From positions 1 to 27,569 of IMG/VR virus record IMGVR_UViG_3300020121_000062: DNA of 27,569 nt; one strand, 5' to 3'. The first letter of the stretch is position 1. Each line of letters starts with the position of its first letter. The notes under the pieces are model-generated. The model was not told where the DNA came from. It saw only the letters and a list, made by a program, of their open reading frames with translations, and did not search any database. Shown piece after piece: positions 7,134 through 13,326 of the stretch. This DNA is from a virus. The translations under genes and the position numbers were made by a program.

Positions 7134-7885
7134 TGGGTTTTCCCCAGCAGACTCGCTAGCCCGCCCATTTCACCCACCTCGCGCGCCAGGTTGTTCATCG
7201 GCGCATGCAGTTCACGCACCACCAATTGCATGCGCGCCCGATAGTCATCGAACAGCGCAGGGTGAAACTGCCGCAGATAGGCCGCGCGTTGCTCGCCCCA
7301 CCAGGCGCTGCACCGGGCGCACTCCGGGGCGTTGGTGACGTGTTCATACACCCGGCAGATCGGCGCCCCGACGGCGCGCAGATAGGCGAACACGTCGGCA
7401 TGCGTCCAATCTTCCAGCGGATACCAGAACTCGATCCCGTCGGGACACTCGCCCGAGCGGAACGGCTGGCGCCGCATATCCACCGCCTTGACGCCGCGGA
7501 TCAGCAGGGTGTTGCCGTCGGCTTTGATGCGCTCGTAGAGCGGCTGCATCAGATTGGCGAAACAGCAATCGTACCGCGCCACCAGTGGGGTGCGTTCCTC
7601 GCCCATGTGGCGCGCCGTCGGATGCGCGCTATGCGGCAGCAGATCGGTCGGCATCCCGTGCGCGGCGATCCAGTCGCTCACATTGCCCTGCACATGCACG
7701 AAATGCGGGTAGAGCCCGCGCACATGCGCGACGATTTCCTGCACCTCGGGCAGTAGATCGCCGGTATCGAGGTGATAGGCGGTGATCCGGTCGGCGTAGT
7801 CGCGCAGCAGATAGGCGCAGGCCAGCGAGTCTTTGCCGCCTGAGAACGACAGCGCGATCTTGCTGTGCCGATCGAACCGGGTCAC
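7130..7885 (-). CDS. PP-loop / PAPS-reductase-fold protein with apparent Fe-S cysteine motif
   Basis: A 251-residue protein of the adenine-nucleotide alpha-hydrolase/PAPS-reductase superfamily. It has SGGKDS (residues 15-20) as PP-loop, LDTGD (about 44-48) and a later IRGVKAVDMRR segment. Cysteines are arranged CC, then 80 residues, then CXXC (YDCC to ECARC), the spacing known for the [4Fe-4S] cluster of assimilatory APS reductases. The C-terminal catalytic Cys motif of those reductases (ECGLH-like) is absent: no cysteine follows CXXC. So an ATP-dependent sulfur-transfer or adenylating reaction, as for DndC/ThiI/TtcA-type PP-loop proteins, is as likely as sulfate reduction. I chose GTG 7885, which overlaps the methyltransferase stop as GTGA with GGAAGG upstream. 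GTG 7903 is an alternative. It is coupled to the next gene by ATGA. Confidence 0.75.
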   Translation of the reverse strand: MTRFDRHSKIALSFSGGKDSLACAYLLRDYADRITAYHLDTGDLLPEVQEIVAHVRGLYPHFVHVQGNVSDWIAAHGMPTDLLPHSAHPTARHMGEERTPLVARYDCCFANLMQPLYERIKADGNTLLIRGVKAVDMRRQPFRSGECPDGIEFWYPLEDWTHADVFAYLRAVGAPICRVYEHVTNAPECARCSAWWGEQRAAYLRQFHPALFDDYRARMQLVVRELHAPMNNLAREVGEMGGLASLLGKTQ

Positions 7886-8547
7886 ACCCGCACCGCCTTC
7901 CACAATACCGGCATCAGATGCGTGAAGATCAAGGCGTATTCCGCGTCGTTGTCATACAGCCGGCGGAACAGCGCATCGTCGCCGTCGGGCGCCAGTAGCC
8001 TTGTCACCTTCCAGCCGCTCGCCGCGGCGAGCGCGTCCATGCGGTCGAACGGAATCGCCTCGGCGAACAGCCGCTGGCGCAGCAGCCGGTTGTCGCCGGA
8101 CAGCCGGGCATAGTCGAACACGAACAGCTCGCCGCCGGGCGCGGTGATGCGCGCCGCCTCGGCCAATGCCCGGTTGATCGGCTCGGCGTGGCACAGTGCA
8201 TACAGCAACATGCAGCCATCCACCGCCGCATCGTCCAGCGGGATCGCGTGCATGTCGGCCTGCAGCTTTTGAAAACCCGACGGTGCCACGGCAAGCTGAA
8301 AGGCGTTGTTGTTGACCAGCACGAAATCCAGATCCGGCCGTCGCGCCTGCATCAGCCGCGCCACTTCGCCGAAGCCGCAGCCGATATCGGCCCACAGCGT
8401 GCCACGTTTCGGCGCCATGAAATCCAGCAGCCGATCGACATGCGTCGCATCGGTCGGCGCCAGCCGATAGCCCTGCAGGATCTTGATGTCTTGGCTCAAG
8501 CCGTAGCGCGAGGCTTCGGTCAGCATGGCTTGGGGAATGGCGCTCAT
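7882..8547 (-). CDS. Class I SAM-dependent methyltransferase
   Basis: A 221-residue Rossmann methyltransferase. Motif I is ADIGCGFGE (residues 53-61). After strand 2 there is FVLVNNNAFQL, where many relatives carry an acidic ribose-binding residue, here asparagine. Motif III is QADMHAIPLDD (about 96-106), followed by a post-motif APGG turn near 136-139. There is no D/N-PP-Y/F motif of N6-adenine or N4-cytosine DNA methylases and no Pro-Cys of C5 methylases, so DNA base methylation is not indicated. The fold resembles small-molecule, lipid or sugar methyltransferases (Methyltransf_11 type). The ATG at 8547 overlaps the upstream virion gene's stop as ATGA, and the 3' end overlaps the PP-loop gene as GTGA. 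This places both enzymes inside the ejection-protein block. Confidence 0.75.
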   Translation of the reverse strand: MSAIPQAMLTEASRYGLSQDIKILQGYRLAPTDATHVDRLLDFMAPKRGTLWADIGCGFGEVARLMQARRPDLDFVLVNNNAFQLAVAPSGFQKLQADMHAIPLDDAAVDGCMLLYALCHAEPINRALAEAARITAPGGELFVFDYARLSGDNRLLRQRLFAEAIPFDRMDALAAASGWKVTRLLAPDGDDALFRRLYDNDAEYALIFTHLMPVLWKAVRV

Positions 8548-9485
8548 ATGATGACCGCCGCCGCCCCGGCGATGCTGGCCGCCGCGCCGACGCCGCCGGC
8601 GATCTGGCCGAACATATTGGACGGCGCGGTTTGCGTGCCGCTGCTGCTGGTGGTGGTGCCGTAGGGCGTGGTGCCGAGCGCCTGTTCCAGCAGTTGCTGC
8701 ATCTGGATCGGATAGTTCCACTGATCCTGCCACTGCGACGCGGCGAGGTCAGAGATCGCTTGCGATTGGCCTTGCTGCGCCCGCCCCGAGGCTTCCAGCA
8801 GACCGGCTTCCTTCGCGGTCTGGTCGCTCGACGTGCTGGCGAGCTGCGGCAGCAGTTGCGTCGCCCATTCACCGCCGGCGAGGTTGGTCTTGCCGAGGTC
8901 CATCGCCCGGCCTTGCGCGGTGTCGTAGCCCTGTTGCAGCAGGCCGCCGACAAGTTGCCCCTCGCCAAGCGCCTCTTGCGACTGCGCGACGCCTTCCTGC
9001 ACACCGAGGCGCGAGCCGCCGAACGCACCGACATTGCTGGCGTTGGCGCGCGTCGCGCCGAGCGATTGATTGAGCGCCTGGCGCATTTGCGTGACGGTCG
9101 GATCGACCACCGCGGTCTGGTAGGGGTTCATTAGGCTGGCGGTGTCGGTGTTGATCTGCCCCGTCGAGATAGGTGCGGCGCTGCCCATCATGCCGGTGGC
9201 GACGTTCTCCGCTGCCTGATAGGCCGGCGCGGTGGCGCCCTGCATGGTGCGGATCGTGTCATACGCCTGGGTTTGATCCGCCGACATCGGCGCGATCGTC
9301 GCGTTCGGATTGGCCTGGTAGGGCCGCGCGGCGATCGATTTTGCGTTCTCGTAGTTGTTCTGCCCGGCCGCATTGACCCAGGCCGGCAGTTGGACCTGCT
9401 GGGTCTGCTGCGTGGTCGAGGGGCTGCCGCCGCCGCGGGCGATCTGGAAGTCCGTCAGATAGGGCGGCCGCCATCCGTAGCTCAT
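8544..9485 (-). CDS. Probable DNA-ejection / internal virion protein
   Basis: A 313-residue alanine/glutamine-rich helical protein. Key pattern near residues 115-165: LMNPYQTAVVDPT, then a helix and ANASNVGAFGGSRLGVQE. This NPY...VVD...GAFGGSR.GV layout is one I recognise from virion proteins of podovirus-like phages located near ejection proteins. The C-terminus is a glycine/alanine-rich hydrophobic segment (about 290-313) that could associate with membrane. The start is ATG 9485 with GAGG five bases upstream, after a seven-base gap. It is coupled to the methyltransferase by ATGA. Analogy with the smallest P22 ejection protein (gp7) is by position and size, not shown by sequence. Confidence 0.6.
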   Translation of the reverse strand: MSYGWRPPYLTDFQIARGGGSPSTTQQTQQVQLPAWVNAAGQNNYENAKSIAARPYQANPNATIAPMSADQTQAYDTIRTMQGATAPAYQAAENVATGMMGSAAPISTGQINTDTASLMNPYQTAVVDPTVTQMRQALNQSLGATRANASNVGAFGGSRLGVQEGVAQSQEALGEGQLVGGLLQQGYDTAQGRAMDLGKTNLAGGEWATQLLPQLASTSSDQTAKEAGLLEASGRAQQGQSQAISDLAASQWQDQWNYPIQMQQLLEQALGTTPYGTTTSSSGTQTAPSNMFGQIAGGVGAAASIAGAAAVII

Positions 9486-9492
9486 GGCATCC

Positions 9493-9858
9493 TCACTGCG
9501 GCAGCGATTTAGTGAACAGGATCGAATGCGGCAGCCAGCCGGTGCGCCGGCCGACCCGTCGCCATGCGCTGCGGCCGTGCGTCCACATCAGGCTGCAGCC
9601 TTCCTCCCGCGCGAACGTCTCGACCCGCGGCTGCATCGCCATCAGCGCGTCGAGTTCGCCAGCACCGACCAGGATGTTCAACACGCGGCGTTGCGGGAAT
9701 TCCAGGATCTGCGTGGCGGCGATCGCGTTGCCGTCCGACCAGATCTGCGCCCGGCGCTCGCGTGCCAATCCGATCAGATCGTCCAAGGTCATCAGCGCGC
9801 CGTGCTCGATCAACGCCTGATTGATGCCCTGCACCAGTTTTAGCTTCTCGGGCGTCAT
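9493..9858 (-). CDS. Phage protein with possible GNAT-like C-terminus
   Basis: A 121-residue protein. The N-terminal half is helical (residues 1-45). The second half has strands ending RRVLNILVGAGELDAL, then VETFAREEGCSLMWTHGRSAWRRVGRRTGWLP and a final K-S-L. The arrangement 'A..EGC....GR.AW.R....GW......K.L' resembles the end of GNAT-fold proteins that occur beside tail genes in podovirus-like phages. I do not see a clear acetyl-CoA loop (R/Q-x-x-G-x-G/A), so catalysis is doubtful and it may be structural. It overlaps the upstream 70-residue gene by ATGA and precedes the ejection protein by seven bases. Confidence 0.5.
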   Translation of the reverse strand: MTPEKLKLVQGINQALIEHGALMTLDDLIGLARERRAQIWSDGNAIAATQILEFPQRRVLNILVGAGELDALMAMQPRVETFAREEGCSLMWTHGRSAWRRVGRRTGWLPHSILFTKSLPQ

Positions 9859-10067
9859 CGCGGCACCTGGACCGTTTCCAGCGCGCCGGCATCGTCCACC
9901 GTCACCCGCCAGGTCGCGCCACCGGGGGCGATCAGCAGCACCGCCGAATAGACCGGCTGCAGGGTCACGTCGGCCTTTTGCGACAGCGCGTCGGCGAGTT
10001 GGCGCATTTGGTCGGCCGGCGAGCCGGACAGGCCAGCAGGGAACGGCGCGGGCGGGCGATAGGCCAT
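9855..10067 (-). CDS. Small unassigned phage protein
   Basis: A 70-residue protein with a proline-rich start (AYRPPAPFPAG), a short helix (ADQMRQLADALSQKAD) and then a beta-rich end (YSAVLLIAPGGATWRVTVDDAG). I do not recognise a family. The strand pairs at the end look like a small beta-sandwich or adaptor. It is tightly coupled on both sides (TGATG with the nozzle-like gene upstream and ATGA with the next gene), so it is almost certainly part of the tail assembly operon. Confidence 0.55.
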   Translation of the reverse strand: MAYRPPAPFPAGLSGSPADQMRQLADALSQKADVTLQPVYSAVLLIAPGGATWRVTVDDAGALETVQVPR

Positions 10068-11605
10068 CAGCGGCGCCCGCCGGCGCGGGTAATCAGCCGG
10101 GTCTTGCCGAGCGCGAACGGCCCGTCGGCCAGCGCCTCGATCCGCATCCGGCAGCCGCGCGCCGAGAACCGCACATCGGTCAAGCCGCTGTCGTTGCTGA
10201 TCGGGAAAATTCCGGTGTCGAATTCCGGTCCGTTCATTTCCTCCCAGCCGAGGAAGCGATAGCCGACGGCGTTTTCCGGCCCGACGAAATCCTGTTCGAT
10301 CTGCAGCACATGCAGCCGGTTGTCGGCCCCCTCGGTCAGCGTGAAATCACCAGTTTCCACATAGATCTGCCCGACCCGCGAGGCGCCGTCGTCGAGCCAG
10401 CCGTATTCGTGCAGCACGACATGCCCGGCGAGGTCGCACATCACCGGGCGCAGCATGGTGCCGCGCACGTCGCCGGCGGTGCGCGATTGCTGGCCGATGA
10501 TCCATGGCGTGTTGGCGTCGCCGTAGTTCACCCCGACATAGCGGTTGCATTCCTGCGAGCCGCCGTCAGGGAAATAGAACCATTGCTCGGTGAACGCCGC
10601 ATTCGGCACGCCGAACACCCGGCCCACCATGTCCCTGTTCATCAGCGAGAACAGCCAGTCGCCCACCTCGGAGGCTAGCGGCGACACGCTGCCGTCGTAT
10701 TTCCAGAACGATTGCTGGCCGATCCACAAGGTCACGCCGCCGGCCTGGGTCATCGCCCGGCGGCTGATCGGGCCGCAACCGGCGGCGATCTTATTGATCC
10801 CATAGGCGTAGGGCGGGCCGAGATATTTCAGCAAATGCAAATCGTTGTCGGTCCAGATCAACACCCCGGACGGCACCCGCAGCGCATTCAGCGGCCGGCC
10901 CTCGGTTTCCATCAGCAGGTTGCCGGCGAGATTATCCACCGCCGTTGCCCACACGTCGGGATTTTCCTGATCGCACCAGGCGATTTGTCGCGAATTCCCA
11001 CCAGAGCCCAGCAACACGACATGCCGTTCATCGGTCACCACGACGCCGGCATTCGCCGCCGGCGCATTGGGCACCACGGCGGGCAACGTGTCCGGCGTGG
11101 TCGGCGACCAGCGAAACAGCCGCTGGTCTTGTGTCGGCACGATCATCAGATCCTCGCCGAACAGATCGAGCGACCACATATCGCCGAGCAGCGGCGAGAT
11201 ATCCGACACACCGATATTGCTCGGATCGCGCGCCGTGCCGTAGGCGTCGGCATTGTAGTCGCCGCGACCATAGCCAATCGCGGCACCCGGCGGCTCCAGC
11301 GGGCCGACCCCCGCCGGGGTGATGTCGCGCAACAGGCTGAATTCGAAATCCAGCGCATAGAGCTTGTTGTCGGTGCCGAACGCGCCCCACCGCTTGCCGC
11401 TATTATCGTGCCAGGTCAGCCCGTCACGCCCTGGACCGTCCATCAGGACGCTCGGCAGCGCCGCCGAGCCGCCGACCGGGATCAACTGGCCCGAGCGCCA
11501 GCGCATACCGTTCATGTCGAACCACCGCCCGGCGCTGACCGACGGCGTGGCGCCGCGATAGATGCCGGGGCGCGGGAAGATCGGAATGCGCCGGCGAGCG
11601 GCCAT
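10067..11605 (-). CDS. Probable tail nozzle/stabiliser protein (beta-rich)
   Basis: A 512-residue beta-rich protein. The N-terminus (PGIYRGATPSVSAGRWFDMNGMRWRSGQ, PVGG) matches a pattern common to podovirus tail proteins: a 'P-G-x-x-x-x-x-T...GRW.D...RW..G...P.GG' block. Recurrent aromatic-rich segments follow with WHDNSGKRW, LYALDFEFSLLRDITP, MWSLDLFGEDLMIVP and HVVLLGSGGNSRQIAWCDQ, suggesting propeller-like blades. The likely role is the tail nozzle or hub below the portal and adaptor (the position taken by P22 gp10), but the fold is inferred. It overlaps the collar gene as TGATG. Apart from the tailspike and terminase, this is one of the longest proteins in the tail block. Confidence 0.6.
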   Translation of the reverse strand: MAARRRIPIFPRPGIYRGATPSVSAGRWFDMNGMRWRSGQLIPVGGSAALPSVLMDGPGRDGLTWHDNSGKRWGAFGTDNKLYALDFEFSLLRDITPAGVGPLEPPGAAIGYGRGDYNADAYGTARDPSNIGVSDISPLLGDMWSLDLFGEDLMIVPTQDQRLFRWSPTTPDTLPAVVPNAPAANAGVVVTDERHVVLLGSGGNSRQIAWCDQENPDVWATAVDNLAGNLLMETEGRPLNALRVPSGVLIWTDNDLHLLKYLGPPYAYGINKIAAGCGPISRRAMTQAGGVTLWIGQQSFWKYDGSVSPLASEVGDWLFSLMNRDMVGRVFGVPNAAFTEQWFYFPDGGSQECNRYVGVNYGDANTPWIIGQQSRTAGDVRGTMLRPVMCDLAGHVVLHEYGWLDDGASRVGQIYVETGDFTLTEGADNRLHVLQIEQDFVGPENAVGYRFLGWEEMNGPEFDTGIFPISNDSGLTDVRFSARGCRMRIEALADGPFALGKTRLITRAGGRR

Positions 11606-12471
11606 CAGTTCATCCCGCGCATCGGCGACCGCAACAGCGCCGTCGGTGCCGCCGCCGCCGACGATGGCTGCGCGATCCCCGGCGGGCCGGCAAAGATGAT
11701 CTTGGTGGCCGCCAATAGCGGATTGCGCACATCAAACGACGTGCTGCTGCCGGAAATCCGTCCGGTGTGGCTGTGCCCGCCGGCATAGTCGGCCCAGATA
11801 ATATGCGAATGGTTGCCGTCGTTGGTGGTGGCGATGTTATGCGCGTGGAAGCCTTGGGCATCGCTCTGCGTGACGTACTGGGTCCAGTTATACGGCGTGC
11901 CGGGCGACCAGCCACCGCCGGTGGTCGTCAGGTCGCTCCTGACGTAGCCGTGGCTATGCTGGCCTTGCCCGTCGGTGCCGCCGCCGTGCGCATGCAGACC
12001 ATCCACCGAAGTCCAGCCGGTATGGCCGTGATCGGCCACCGCATCGATGGTAATTGGTGCGGCTGGGAGGTTCGCCGGCTGCAGAGTCTGCAGGAAGTAA
12101 CCAAACTTATAGCCTAACCCATATCCCGATACTAAGCCCGCCGAATCTGTCGTGCTGCCGACGCCGGCGATGACACGCCCCCTCGTATCAGGCACCGCGA
12201 AGTTGTTGATGCCATCGCCGCCATACATCGTGCCGATGATGGCGAACAGCTTGGGATGACTGGCGATCGAATACAGCGTGCCGTCGGCCAGCAGCCAGCC
12301 ATAGGGCGCGAAGGCGCCGGCAAAGTCCAGCATCGCGCCGATCGGCATCGCCGCGCCGAGCAGCGCGTCGATCAGCGCCAGATCGTTGTTGAGTTTCGCG
12401 CCCCAGGTGTCCCGGCTCGACCCGACTTCGGGTAGGGTCAGCCCCCAGAACGGCGTGCTGCTGTCAGCCAT
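11605..12471 (-). CDS. Tail-collar-domain fibre protein with His-rich C-terminus
   Basis: A 288-residue fibre protein. Residues about 35-100 carry a phage tail collar domain (PF07484 type): PIGAMLDFAGAFAP, GWLLADG, LFAIIGTMYGGDG, FAVPDTRGRVIAG. The C-terminal part has repeated H-x-H pairs (HAHGGG, HSHGY, HAHNIA, HSHII, HSHTG), as in short tail fibres where histidines coordinate metal along a trimer axis. A start of MADSSTPFWGL follows, chosen because GGAG lies seven bases upstream of the ATG at 12471. The upstream extension is arginine-rich and lacks support. It overlaps the 59-residue gene by eight bases and its stop overlaps the nozzle gene start. It probably trimerises and contributes to host recognition. 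Confidence 0.75.
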   Translation of the reverse strand: MADSSTPFWGLTLPEVGSSRDTWGAKLNNDLALIDALLGAAMPIGAMLDFAGAFAPYGWLLADGTLYSIASHPKLFAIIGTMYGGDGINNFAVPDTRGRVIAGVGSTTDSAGLVSGYGLGYKFGYFLQTLQPANLPAAPITIDAVADHGHTGWTSVDGLHAHGGGTDGQGQHSHGYVRSDLTTTGGGWSPGTPYNWTQYVTQSDAQGFHAHNIATTNDGNHSHIIWADYAGGHSHTGRISGSSTSFDVRNPLLAATKIIFAGPPGIAQPSSAAAAPTALLRSPMRGMN

Positions 12472-12643
12472 TGTCCGTCTCCACCGCGCGCGGATCGGCA
12501 ACGGTTTCATTGTCAGCGGTGCCGCGTGCAATTGTCTCAAGCCACGCCTGAACCTCTACCATGCGGCGCGCCTCAATGCCCTTGAGGTCGCAACGATGCA
12601 GGAAGGTCAGCGCGAGTTGCGCGAGCTCCTTTCGACCGGTCAT
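12464..12643 (-). CDS. Short helical protein between tail genes
   Basis: A 59-residue, mostly helical protein (TGRKELAQLALTFLHRCDLKG then an EARRMVEVQAWLETIARG segment) with an acidic tail. I recognise no family. Its ATG at 12643 overlaps the upstream gene's stop as ATGA, which fixes the start, and its last bases overlap the collar-protein gene. Placement between two receptor-binding type genes suggests a tail assembly chaperone or small adaptor, by position only. Confidence 0.55.
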   Translation of the reverse strand: MTGRKELAQLALTFLHRCDLKGIEARRMVEVQAWLETIARGTADNETVADPRAVETDNG

Positions 12644-13323
12644 ACCGTGATCCCGCGGGCGGTCATCACGTCTTTTACATGGGCATAGATCAGGTCGATG
12701 TTGGCCTTGGAGACGAAGGCATTGTAGTGCGCCAGGAAGGCAATATCGCACTGATTGGTGTTTCCGCCCGCCGCACCGCCGCCAAAGGTGTAGAGCGTCG
12801 CGCCGCCGGTGATGTTGCCCGCCGTGCCCCCGGTCGCGTTGGTGTTGTCGGTCAGGTTATAGACGAACGCAGCATTGCCGCCGCCGGCTTCCCAGGCATA
12901 GAACTTGAACACAGTCGTCGTCCCCGCCAGGGTCACCGCGGTCGGACTAGCCACGCCCGCCGCTGTGACCTGCGTCTGCACACTGCTCAAACTCGGCACG
13001 ACAGAGCCTTGCGCTGCAAGGGACGCAAACGCCCCCGTGCCTCCGGCAACGAACCGCGCGACACTTAGAAAAGTCTGCGCCGGCCCGTTCCCAGCGATTG
13101 CCGTCTGGATTTGGCTGACGCCATAGACGCAGTGCCCGTAGTTGGCGCTCCAGGTCGGCCCCGGACCAAAGTTGGTATAGGCACCGCCAGCCGTTATCAC
13201 GTTTTGCGACAGTGCGAGACTACCGCCCCAGTAGGACCATGCGGTAATGCCGGCGATTGTCGGCAACGGCTTAAACAGCGGATTGACAAAGGCGGCGCCG
13301 GCCAGTTGAACAGCAGTGGGCAT
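12640..13323 (-). CDS. Probable beta-sandwich tail/receptor-binding protein
   Basis: A 227-residue glycine/threonine/alanine-rich protein with regularly spaced beta-strands. A VFKFYAWEAGGGNAAFVYN stretch lies in the middle, and a C-terminal pattern of CDIAFLAHYNAFVSKANIDLIYAHVKDVMTARGI closes it. That ending (AFLAxYNAxxS...I..IY..VK....RGI) is typical of LamG/concanavalin-like tail proteins that count positions along a surface-exposed domain. It is encoded directly after the tailspike (gap of three bases) and coupled to the next gene by ATGA. It likely contributes to surface binding or to a second fibre, and the carbohydrate-binding function is inferred from the fold guess. Confidence 0.5.
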   Translation of the reverse strand: MPTAVQLAGAAFVNPLFKPLPTIAGITAWSYWGGSLALSQNVITAGGAYTNFGPGPTWSANYGHCVYGVSQIQTAIAGNGPAQTFLSVARFVAGGTGAFASLAAQGSVVPSLSSVQTQVTAAGVASPTAVTLAGTTTVFKFYAWEAGGGNAAFVYNLTDNTNATGGTAGNITGGATLYTFGGGAAGGNTNQCDIAFLAHYNAFVSKANIDLIYAHVKDVMTARGITV

Positions 13324-13326
13324 CGG

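Noticed and set aside
7952-9034. Long minus-strand frame of 360 codons overlapping the methyltransferase
   Set aside because: Different frame from both the methyltransferase and the ejection protein, extremely Arg/Ala/Pro rich with no motif.
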